Of a stretch of DNA of 64,000 nt, positions 1 through 10,400 are shown piece after piece. Below the pieces are notes generated by a model. It saw nothing but the letters and a program-made list of their open reading frames with translations. It was not told where the DNA came from and ran no database searches. Each line of letters starts with the position of its first letter. Position 1 is the stretch's first letter. This DNA is from Ridgeia piscesae (taxonomy: Eukaryota; Annelida; Polychaeta; Sabellida; Siboglinidae). The translations under genes were made by a program, and so were the position numbers. The stretch spans positions 40,001 to 104,000 of the forward strand of contig JAODUO010000625.1 in assembly GCA_025642075.2 (NCBI GenBank), in the 5' to 3' direction.

Positions 1-905
1 CCTGGAAATATGTATATGAGATTGTCACCTCTACTGATGATGGTACACAAAAAGCAAATTATGCTAAGACATTTTGGACTTACATGAACAGACCACACAG
101 GGGTATCACCACTCAGACAAAATGGAATCCTACATTCAAACTCTAAATCCACAGCAGAGATACTCAATCAACAGTTTCACTAAGTCTTTTCAGATGACCA
201 ATCTCCCATAGACACCAATATATACAGTTTAACTCTACCAGAAATGCCAGATATAGAAATTACAGAAACTGGTGTACAAAAACTTCTGGAAAATCTTAAA
301 CCTTATAAAGCTCAAGGAGCAGATAACACCCACCCAAGAATTCTAAAATTCTAAATTGCGCCATCACTTACCTTAATCTTTCTGAAATCATATGTAACAG
401 GTGAAGTCCCCACAGACTGATTAAAAGCAAATGTCTCACCTATCGTCTATAATGGACAAACATACCTCGCTTCAAATTACAGACCCATCTCCTTGACAGG
501 TATAGCATCCAAATTAATGTAACATGTCTTGGTTAGTAACATAATGAAACATGCACAGTCACACAACATTCTTTATGATCTTCAACATGGCTTTCGATCT
601 TGTGTGTCATGTGAAACACAACTTATTCAGTTTACACACGACCTAGTTACCAATATGCAATCTGGTGCACAAACGGATGTCATAGTGGTGGATTTTTCTA
701 AAGCATTTGATAAGGTCAGCCATACCAAACTAATTCACAATCTCCATCACTATAGCATCCAAGTCAAAGCAAATTCCTGGATTAAAGCATTTTTAACCAA
801 CATATCCCAAAGAGCCATAATAGAGGGCGAGGCCTCCTCTGAAGTCCCTGTAACATCAGGAGTCCCAGAAGGTTCTGTACTTGGTCCCTGCCTATTCATT
901 TTAAC
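1..905 (+). mobile_element. Decayed non-LTR retrotransposon (LINE) reverse transcriptase, 5' and 3' truncated
   Basis: Conceptual translation over several interrupted stretches gives reverse-transcriptase blocks in the right order: NYRPISLT near 478-500, a GF-R-S-C-ETQL block near 590-630, the DFSKAFDKVSH block near 690-725, and GVPEGSVLGPCLFIL near 860-905. These match LINE polymerases of the Jockey/CR1 type. In-frame stops occur before 529 (for example in the segments around 352, 418 and 520). The catalytic ADD motif, which should follow the last block, is absent because homology stops at about 905. No endonuclease domain, poly-A tail or target-site duplication is visible. It is a dead fragment, and sequence with cadherin homology on the other strand follows directly. 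Confidence 0.85.
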
Positions 906-917
906 CAAATACATGAG

Positions 918-1190
918 AGAGACGTCAGCGAGAAGGCGTTCGCCGTGTTTCCTGACACGATGCTGAACGTCAACACGGCACTGTCGACGTCAGAGGCGTT
1001 CATTTGGAGCACGGTGGTTCCAACAGGCGTGGACTCCGCCAGGGAGAGTGAGTAGAGTTCCTATTCAAACTCGGGGGCATTGTCGTTGACGTTAGTTACG
1101 GTGACAACTACTTGTGCACTCGACGACTTGGCCGGCGTGCCTGTATCCAGGACCAAAACGAACGTGACACACGTACCGAACAGAACACAC
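918..1190 (-). pseudogene. Cadherin-repeat (EC domain) fragment with in-frame stop
   Basis: Read on the minus strand, this gives the end of one extracellular cadherin repeat and the start of the next: LDTGTP, a run of V and T residues, the calcium-binding linker NVNDNAPEFE, then YSLSLAESTPVGTTVL and the DVDS motif followed by LTFSIVSG. An in-frame TAG lies at 1061-1063, directly after the linker. Homology ends at about 918, where the reverse-transcriptase remnant begins. No splice junctions could be assigned. I infer a pseudogene fragment or a copied piece of a large cadherin. An assembly error making the stop is possible. The parent (FAT, Dachsous or other) cannot be told. Confidence 0.7.
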
Positions 1191-1280
1191 GGGAACTGTT
1201 GGCGCAAGTTTAACTTAAATAAATTATTCATCTTTTAATACGGAAATACTGACGTGACAAACCTGGTTGGTACTGTAATA

Positions 1281-1283
<3 letters not shown>

Positions 1284-1338
<55 letters not shown>
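1284..1338. repeat. (AT)n microsatellite
   Basis: Uninterrupted AT dinucleotide run between the cadherin fragment and the minus-strand exon. The flanking 1200-1640 has no other recognisable content. Confidence 0.95.
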
Positions 1339-1340
<2 letters not shown>

Positions 1341-1642
1341 TATATTGGTGTGTGCGTGTGTGCACACACCAAATAGGAATAGCTCTCCCCCCTCCCTCTC
1401 TCTCTAAGTTTCGTAATATCGGTGTCTCCTTATGAATAATGTATTTGTTTTTCCTAACAGTATGATGCTGTGTTGGTTAGATCTGTCGGGCCGGTTATGT
1501 TTTTAGGAATCAACTGCACACCTTGAGTTGAACATTGACATGTGTTCATCTTCAGCTAGACTGAATACAGTCGAGATTGCGGTACATGTACTTAGCTACA
1601 ACGTGTCCTATGCACGATGTATCAACCGTTTAACTAACTCAC

Positions 1643-1810
1643 CAGCAGGCGTCGTCGTCGAACACCATCTGCACCAGATGGGCGTGGTTGGTGGCAGCAA
1701 TGATTCGTCTCGACAGTTCAGGAGCCAGTTCTTCCTTCGTCAGCAAACTACGTCGACGTCTGGAGCCGCCTTGTAACCCTTTGTAGCAGTTGTACAGACC
1801 CCAGATACAC
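1643..1810 (-). CDS. Unrecognised coding exon with both splice sites
   Basis: On the minus strand, a good acceptor (ctttcctcag) precedes 168 bases that stay open in one frame and end at a consensus donor (gtgagt). The exon begins with one base of a split codon, holds 55 codons and ends two bases into a codon. The peptide starts CIWGLYNCYKGLQGGS, has a tetrabasic RRRR, then an acidic and hydrophobic part with ELAPELSRRIIAAT, and ends in DDDAC. Base composition is GC-richer than the flanks, as in the certain exons of this window. I do not recognise the family. Two cysteines spaced by six residues plus a tetrabasic site would suit a secreted precursor, but that is only an inference. Partner exons were not found. 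On its upstream side a (TCAC)n array (minus-strand reading) begins 10 bases before the exon. Confidence 0.5.
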
Positions 1811-1820
1811 CTGAGGAAAG

Positions 1821-2236
1821 GTGAGTGAGTGCGTGAGTGAGTGAGTGAGTGGGTGAGTCCGTGAGTGAGTGAGTGAGTGAGTGAGTGAATGAGTGAGTGA
1901 GTGAGTCCGTGAGTGCGTGAATGAGTGCGTGAGTGAGTGAATGCGTGAGTGAGTGAGGAATGGGTGAGTGAGTGAGTGAGTGGGTGAGTCCGTGAGTCCG
2001 TGAGTGAGTCCGTGAGTCCGTGAGTGAGTGAGTGAGTGGGTGAGTCCGTGAGCGAGTGAGTGAGTGAGTGAGTCCGTGAGTGAGTCCGTGAGTGAGTGAG
2101 TGAGTGAGTGAGTGAGTGAGTGAGTGAGTGAGTGAGTGAGTGAGTGAGTGAGTGAGTGAGTGAGTGAGTGAGTGAGTGAGTGAGTGAGTGAGTGAGTGAG
2201 TGAGTGAGTGAGTGAGTGAGTGAGTGAGTGAGTGAG
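1821..2236. repeat. (GTGA)n tetranucleotide array with GTCC variants
   Basis: About 100 units. The first half is interspersed with GTCC, GTGC and AATG variants, and the part after about 2090 is nearly pure. On the minus strand it is a (TCAC)n tract ending 10 bases before the acceptor of the 1643-1810 exon. Confidence 0.95.
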
Positions 2237-2580
2237 CAGGTGGATGGACAGACGACGAATGAATGAATGAATGAATGAATGAATGAATGAATGAATGAAT
2301 GAATTAATTAATTAATTAATTAATTAATTAATTAATTAATTAATTAAGGAGTGAATGGATGAAGGGATAGATAGGTGGATGGGAGGACGAAGTGAGTGAA
2401 TGGTTGAGCGAGTGGATGAGTGACTGAATGAGTGAGTGAATGAGTAGCTTGGTATGTGGGTGAGTGAGTGGGTGAGAGGATAGATGGGTGGATGGATGGA
2501 TTGATGGATGGATGGGTGGATGGATGGACGGATGGATGAATGGGTTGGTTGGTGAATGGATGGATGGATGAGTTTATATT
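2237..2580. repeat. Compound (AATG)n, (AATT)n and GGAT-rich tetranucleotide arrays
   Basis: A pure AATG run (about 2258-2303) passes directly into AATT (about 2304-2346), then degenerate GGAT/GTGA/GGTG units run to 2575. The long minus-strand reading frame rich in His, Pro and Ser here is a product of the repeat. Confidence 0.9.
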
Positions 2581-3079
2581 CCACAACAACAGCAACAATA
2601 CTAATACCACATAATGCAATACATAAAACAATACACTACAACAGTCGAGCGTCTTTACATGCAAACTAGGAATGTTATTCTGGTGGGCTACTGCATGGAA
2701 GTATGTGCGTAGGTGCGATATGGCGATAAGTGCAAGGGAGTCCTTTGGAAGGAGAGACACATGCAATAAGCTACAGGACAGACTACAAAACAAACAAAAA
2801 AGGATCGAAAGTGAAAGAAACACCTCGATTACGTTACTCATGATAATCTTGTTTAAACCATTTCGTAACATTTTATTGTTTCATTAGACAGGTGGTATTT
2901 TCACAAATTAAACTGAGTTATTCTTGTAACTTGTAGTAAAATGGAATATTTTTCTGTTTCGACGCGATAAACATGTGAATGTGAACCCTTCGATCATAAA
3001 ACGACACATTTGGTGGTTCATCTTACGAGATAGAACATTTTTCTAAACATAATCTAGAAAAATATTCGGTTGTGACCTC

Positions 3080-3107
3080 ACTACACTAGACGCTAACCCC
3101 ATCTGGC

Positions 3108-3197
<90 letters not shown>

Positions 3198-3480
3198 CCG
3201 TGTGTGTAGGGGGGGCGCGCGCGGAATTGAGCTCTTTTTACTTAGTACAGTGATTTCCCACCCATGTCCGTCTGGCGGATACCTCTTACAATACATGAGA
3301 CGCTAGCGCCATCTATCGGACAAAACAACCACTAATTAGGGTTAAACACGGTAAAAACTTGGGTTGCGTCATCACTACTTTAACGGTTAGCGCCATCTAG
3401 CGGATAACCATAACACTACATTAGACACCAGCGCCATCTACCGGACAAAACAAACACTAACTAGGGTTAGACACATAATT
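3080..3480. repeat. Local repeat carrying a CTCF-core-like motif, split by a (GT)n run
   Basis: The phrase GCGCCATCTANCGGA recurs at about 3306, 3389 and 3431, with diverged copies near 3097 and 3271. It is followed by CACTAACTAGGGTTAGACAC-like sequence in two copies. A pure (GT)n tract occupies 3109-3195. Read on the minus strand, the phrase is CCGNTAGATGGCGC, close to the vertebrate and insect CTCF core. Function is not shown. Confidence 0.7.
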
Positions 3481-3510
3481 TGTTTAGGTAAACTAGGGTT
3501 TGACATAGAA

Positions 3511-3627
3511 AAAAAGTTTGGGTTAACTTATCAAAAAACTGTTCTGTTTTTTGTCCCGGGACAAAAACAATTTTTAAAATTTTGAGACCATTGGTATCAA
3601 AATTGATTAGTTAACCCCAACTTTTTG
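3511..3627. mobile_element. Foldback/MITE-like element with 22-bp inverted arms
   Basis: The left arm (3511-3532) and right arm (3605-3626) are inverted copies differing at two of 22 positions. The centre is a perfect palindrome built on GTCCCGGGAC (3548-3567). No clear target-site duplication was found. Confidence 0.6.
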
Positions 3628-3639
3628 TACTAATCATAC

Positions 3640-6277
3640 ATTATCATTCAATAGTGGACATAATATTCAACTTTCATATATTTTTCTGCATAAACAAACA
3701 ACTTACCAGAAATATTAGGCAAATTCTCACAAAACTTCGACAAACTATATTTACTGGTACAACTCTTCCTACACGTGATTTGAATTACACGTTCAAACTA
3801 CAGACGTGTCAGATACTTTGGAATCCCTGTGAACTGTATTGAAGTATGTGTAAAATTCAATAACCGTGTGTCTTTGAATGATGTAAATGTAATTTACACT
3901 GCAATGTACTGTCAGTACAATGGACAATAGTATGAATGACCAGAGGTCAGCTAGGTTTTATATAAAGAATATGGGGCTTGTTTGTAAAGACCGTAGAAGG
4001 AATTATGCACATGCTTACTGTTCCAATTCATCATCAGCATGCTAATATGCATCATATTTCTAATGCCACACGCTGCTATGAGAAAGGTGACATGTTTTAT
4101 TGTGCGAGATAAAAAAGAGGATACCACAGTGAGGTAGGGGCAAATGAGTGGGGGTTCACAACCAGGGCAGGGTGTATGCCCCTAATAGAAAGATCAACGT
4201 CTCCCCTCCACAAAGTATTGGGAAATTAACAAGCATTCATTCAGCTACCACGGAAAACATAGGTTTCCCTAATAAAGCATCTTAACGTGCAAACAAACAC
4301 ATGGATCCCGATTCACAAATATAAAGCCGATATACACAATGTATTTGTGGAAAGCATGTTTATTCCTTAATTTTAATGACATAAATTTTTAATGACTGAT
4401 AATGACAAGGTGGAATCTATAAAACATCCAATACTGGAATACTATAATACGACCAAGAAACCTTTTATTTACCGATTCCTGAGCATACACAATATACTTT
4501 AAAGAAATTTAAAACATGTATATAATGTACATCACTAATACAAATTGAGTTAGGGCACCGACATTCTTTAATGTCTGCCCCAACATGTTCTCTTTGTATA
4601 GCAGAAAGCCAAACGCTTTATGAATAGTGTTGGTGTTTCACAAGAAGTGTGAACATTAATGACATCAAAAGTATAACCCATACAGTAGACATAGTGGCAG
4701 TGTGTGAAGGAAGAGATTCTGTGCTCTCATTCTAATCGTCGATGCCATTGCCTGAGCTACCATACAGTTATTATTGCAAGTAGTTAAAAAAAATTATTGA
4801 GTCCGATTTTTAATGACAAAGTAGTTGTGTCAGTCAGAAAACAGTAGGAAACGTGTGTTGTACCGGTCAGCATGCTGTTGTACCGGTCAACATGTTGGTG
4901 TACCGGTCACATATAGTTGAGCAAGCTCCAGTGTGACTAGTCACTAGGCATAACCAGATCAAAATAACAAGCCGTCGCATTTGTAGTATACATATAAAAC
5001 ACACACCAGTAATTAACCTTAACATAAATTACACCAAACATTTATAGATCTATTACCACGCGGTTTGATAAAACAGTGCCACTATAAGCGATATTTCACT
5101 CCTGATTAGAAAGAGTTTCTTTCAATGTGAATGTGTGCTGAGTATAAAATCTGATCTTTTATTAGAGCTCAATATCAAAACAATTAGTTAATTTTCAAAT
5201 AGGTAATCCTGAGACACGTTTTGTTATGAAGAACCGTTTCTAGTCATTCAGACTGATTGAAACACTTCGCACCTGTTTATTTCGACAACAATCAACTTTT
5301 CTACGTCTAAATCATTTAACGAACCATAAATCCTCATAATTTCACAAGTATCTTCATGTTTGCTGATGAACAAACTACGTCTTCAGAGTTAGAAACCTTT
5401 CCGCAATTTAACAAAAGCACAACATAGCAATCCTCAGTTTGTCAAGCAGTCTAGGATAATCCAGTCAGAAGCGTATTTTCATTTCTCAATGCAAAATGCT
5501 GTTCCATTTAAAAACAAATTATCCGTGTGACATAACTAAGTGGCATTGACATTAGTTTGCATTTTACCAGCCTCTCTCCAGAAAGAAGCCACACTGTAAC
5601 CTTCCACACATGTACAACACTTCACTATGAACAAGGACACATTTAAAGAAAATTCTTCTCTTCATCTCTACACACATGGGACGTCTGGCATATGCTTGAA
5701 GCCAGTCAGCTTCCTGTTCTCACTGAACCAATGTCATCATATACAAACGTGAGTCCTTTACATTGTGGAACTATAGTGCGTAAATTGTGGAACTATAGTG
5801 CCTAAATTGTGGAACTATAGTGAAGCTTACCATATGCACACAAAAGAAACTGATTTTTGCAACAGGGTTAAATTTAAATCGCCTCAGCTTTTAGTAAACA
5901 ATTCATGTTTGTATATACTATTACAAGTACGTGAGTCAGGCACACTAACAAATAAAATAAATGCTTTATGTCGATGCAGCAACTATTTCTCAAGTAACGT
6001 CGTTGTTACAGACAAATTCAAAACAAACCAGACTCCCAATCCACTCCAACAGGCTAAATGTATTCGTTTATCTAATTCTGACAGGATCACATCGCTATCT
6101 AAAATGGTTTCATAACATCACATCATTGGTTTTCTTAGACACATGGCCTAATCAGAAACAAGGACACTCACGATCCAATCTAGGAGACACACGCCAGAAT
6201 GGGTTAGCACTACTGTGTGGGGAGACAAACACTGGCAACTTTGAGCTGCCACATGACAGAAGCGGAAGACGTTGCCT
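3640..6277. other. Intergenic / CCDC47 3' flank
   Basis: AT-rich, with no supported gene. Two small triplications are visible: a 22-bp phrase with TTGTACCGGTCA at 4857-4915, and a 22-bp phrase with TGTGGAACTATAGTG at 5763-5822. The CCDC47 3'UTR must occupy the right end. The first minus-strand AATAAA (TTTATT at 5276-5281) is a possible but unproven poly-A signal. Confidence 0.6.
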
Positions 6278-6349
6278 TTAACTCGACTTCACCTTCATCA
6301 TCTTCACCTTCGGGTTCTTCTTCTTCTGCTCCTTCTTCAGGTTCCTCTC
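6278..6349 (-). CDS. CCDC47: CCDC47 coding exon 12 (terminal)
   Basis: Basic tail [20 protein letters not shown] ending SS and TAA at 6278-6280. It matches the lysine-rich human C-terminus that lies on the cytosolic side. Confidence 0.93.
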   Translation of the reverse strand, partial: ERNLKKEQKKKNPKVKMMKVKSS

Positions 6350-7386
6350 CTTCAAGGAACAGTAAACAAAGTCAGCTTGTCGCACTGCCTAAAGAACACA
6401 CTACTTTATAGAAATTCACTTTCCTTGGAGCATAGTTTCTGAAATGTACAACATTAAGATCTATCCACTATAAGTGTTGTGTTGGTGCCACATGAGATGG
6501 CTCAGCTGTATATAACCAAGACTCATGGCTGAAATGTCGTATGTTTCACAAACTATGCTCCAAATAAGTGAATTTCTTACAAAAATAAGCAAATGTTGTT
6601 GCCATGAATGATATATTCCATGATATTTTATAGCTTTACAAAACACATCAGTCTTTACAATAAATAAAGATGACTTCTTGTGACTCTACATATATGAGAC
6701 AGGAATAGTAGCCAGTTTCCATGTAGCAAAGTAAGTTCTTATTCACATATTTTACTAAACAAATTCATAGCTCTTTAATTACCCCTTACAATAAATTACT
6801 TAATTTGCTTTATAAAACAATGGTTCTCTGTATCTTTGTGTATGTTTGTTTGTTGGTATTAGTGTTGTTGTTTGTTTGTTTGATGACCCACATCTCCATA
6901 AGTTTTGCATGTAACAAGTTGAAATTTTGCTTGTCATCTAGTGCATCCATTGGGATGGTTCTTCGAGTTACATTTTTTCTAAATTTGCATGCTGTGTGGA
7001 TAACTGGGGAGCTTAAAAATTTCAAAAGGCTGTGTGTGGCGTATGCCACATATTCACATTTCAGTGCATCAGTACATAAGCGCAGCAGTATCTGATCAAA
7101 GCAACTGCAGACATGAGTCGACAGATGAACACCCTACCTCGAGCCGACGCTGCTTGTCTGGGTCATCCTCATTCATGATGCGATCCTTCTCTTCCCTCCT
7201 CTTCTTCTCGCGCCTCAGCTGAGCCTCCTCGGAGCGTTGTGAGTGGGACGCCTTAAGGAAGGTCTCCTCCATCCTCTGACGGGCTCGGTCGGCCTTCTGC
7301 TTTGCCTGCACAAATAAAATATATAGTAATAAATAATAATAGTTTTATTCGTCATTTTCATGTGCTTATATAAAAAATTACATACA

Positions 7387-7464
<78 letters not shown>

Positions 7465-10400
7465 GTATATATAATGTAAAATTTAAAAAAATTAAATAAT
7501 TATGTTAAGCTAATAAATAAATATTATATATCTAAAATGTCCTTTAAAAAAATTCTATTTAAAATGTCACCATCTGTGTATGTCACCCTATACAGAGGAT
7601 GTGCTGTTGTTAGTCGCATAAAAAAAACGACACAATCAATGCCACGCAGACTCTTTCATTACATAACCAACTCAACTTCTCTCATTGCACCAACCAGTTA
7701 CTATTGCCTACAGCCAGGTAATGCCCTACGCACGATGTCATGTCATCACCATATAATGTGTGCATACCTCGCGAGTGAGTCGGATCCTGCGAGTTTTGTC
7801 GATGCAGTGCAGTACCATCTGCATGAGTGGTCTGATCTCCTCCATGTCCTGTAGTTGACAGTTGCCACGACGACCAACTACAACATGTTCATTACGAGAC
7901 ATGAGTCACTCACAGGACCAGGCTCGACAGGCACTATCCATGACACAACAGCCATGTTTACAAATTGCTAAAATAATACGTAATTCTGACAGATTTTGTC
8001 ATCAGTAGAGGGTCATTTGTCTAGAAAGATCCTTCAGTGGGCTCACATTCGCAACCAACAAACAGATGCTGGATCTTGCATGAACAGTTGTCATTACTGT
8101 GCTGTGAATTGTGGGATATCTCTGTAATTGGGGCCGAGTTCGATTGAGCTACATGAGTAACCCGAATAACCCGAGTACCAATCGAACATCCAAGCGGTTT
8201 GAAGAGGATTCACTCGAGTAACTGATGTCATTAGCAGTCTTAGCCAATAGGGAACGTAGGCCCCTACTACACAAGAAAATAATTAAACATTACAATCTTT
8301 TAAATATGCATTTATTATATTATTTTAAAGTCACCACATTCTACATATTATAATTTAAAACCAAGAAGATGAACATCACAATTTACACATTGAACAACTG
8401 ATCACGTTATTTAATTTATTTACATAAGGTACTGGAGTTAGACATGAAAGTCATACATTGGTGGAAGAACCTGGTTTATGTGAAATATTTCTTGCCATGC
8501 CAATTTTGTTGTTCAACAAATAACTAGCTGACCAAGTTCATTTTATTTTATGTCTGTTTTGGGTCTAGTGTAACTGGCCTACAATTGAAAATAACTTGAC
8601 TATTGAAAATAATGCAAGCATATTCTTGCTGGATCTTAAAATAACACAAAAATAATTAACTGCCTACCAGCATTCTTTGGATAATTAGACAATCTCACTC
8701 ACCGTTGAAACAGAAAATGAGAACCTTCGATGTCTCTGGTTTTTTGGTGGGTTGAGCATCGCTGGAACGAAACAAATAAATACTGACATTTCTGGTAAAC
8801 ACGACCAATTAACAGACGTTTGTGAGTTCTACTTTTATGTACAATAATAACAGTTAAATTTGTTTAAACATCCATACAAGAAAGAAAATCTGGAAAAACA
8901 CTTGGATTAACTGCGTCATTTAGGCAAATAATGACAAACGAAACATATCTCTATGATAAGTGAAATTATTTCACTTTGCTCAGGCACTAACACAGATTGC
9001 ACTCACTCTTGGATCCTTGGGCCGGAGAACTGGTCTGAGAAATGCATGTACTCGATCCAACTCTCGTACTTGTTCAGTGCTGCCACCATCTGTGCAGAAG
9101 AGAGTGAGATGACAATGTATAACTGTCCTGACAAGACCAACTTATACATAAAGTCACCATCTTGTTACTACTGGCCAGTCAGCATCCCTTTGTAGCCATC
9201 AAAACATCCCCACCCCTCACACAACAGGTAATGTGATCAGTGCTGTCATGATTGTACTGTAGTTTATGATCTTCATGGTGAAAATAATTGTTGCATAATA
9301 TGCAAAGGTTATTTCTAGAGCATGATAAAATTATTATTAAAAGCATTGTAAACAAAGACAGACATTGTGCATCAACCAGCAGACTACCTCATTACCTGGT
9401 TATCAACCAAAATTACACAATTTGTTCAACCTTCAACTGTTTTTATTTATTAAGCCCACTTGAAGTCTGCAGGTCCCCATCTTAACAGAATGTATATATC
9501 ACATTTGCACTGTCAGCTTTTGCAAATTGATGAAAAGACGTGCAGTTGTCTTTTGGTGGTTGCCAGCACATGCAATAGGTTGATGGTCTTGTTCCCCCAG
9601 ACATGTGGTCATTTTTATTTTTGCGGATAAGTGGATAAACTGGATTGGATGGTTGTTATGGCAATGAATTTCACACCACACATTGTCATAAGTCTGTTTC
9701 AACATTCCACCCACCGAGTTCTGAATTCTAAAATAGCTTCAGTGACATTTAATACCTGTTTCATTCATAAGATGACAACACTATGAGCAACAAATTTTAT
9801 GCGAAACAAAATGACTTCCAAACCCCCATTTACTAACGATAATACTATACTTTTAGGACCTTGAGAACTTGTGCACCGCCCTCATCAATGAGCAGGTCAT
9901 TTCAATACGCGACTGTTTCCCAAATACAATCAGCTCCAGAAAATGCAATGCAAGATGGAATCAGCTGTTAAATTCAAAGAAGCTTTTTTCAAAATAAGAA
10001 ACTAATTGCTACCAAGTGTTAGTGTGCTTAAGAGCTGTTACGAAGCAGACACAGACCTTGCTGTCCAGTATACTGGCCGTGGCCTCCCCGATCTCACTCA
10101 GCAATTGGAATGATGGCGGTACATTGAACTTGTCGATACTTTTCTTCTCCGGACAGTACCATGACTGCAAACATATCACCGACTCATCACATGGAGTCAC
10201 AATGCAAACACATCACCGACTCATCAGCACTTTTCAGCCCTTCACATCCACTTGGGATATTACCAGTGTGGCCTTACCCCAGAATTGGGTAGAGATGGTG
10301 ATTGGCTCTCAGCCCTCAGGTCAGCTATGAAATAAAACTAAAATAAGAATACACTTGTTTAAGATAATACTATTACAAATATTCAACATTAAACTTACAT

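Noticed and set aside
2344..2871. Minus-strand frame of 175 codons
   Set aside because: Its C-terminal half is the tetranucleotide array; the N-terminal half shows no homology or coding character.
3093..3306. HTHT / VCVC poly-dipeptide frames, also at 40000-40600 and 57536-57812
   Set aside because: Dinucleotide microsatellites read as codons.
8138..8187. Inverted 9-mers GTTCGATTG / CAATCGAAC, tRNA B-box-like
   Set aside because: No cloverleaf can be drawn and the arms are short; probably an old element fragment or chance.
9855..9925. Possible extra minus-strand CCDC47 exon ([12 protein letters not shown])
   Set aside because: Exons 7 and 8 are contiguous in the family alignment and in phase; this piece would break the frame.
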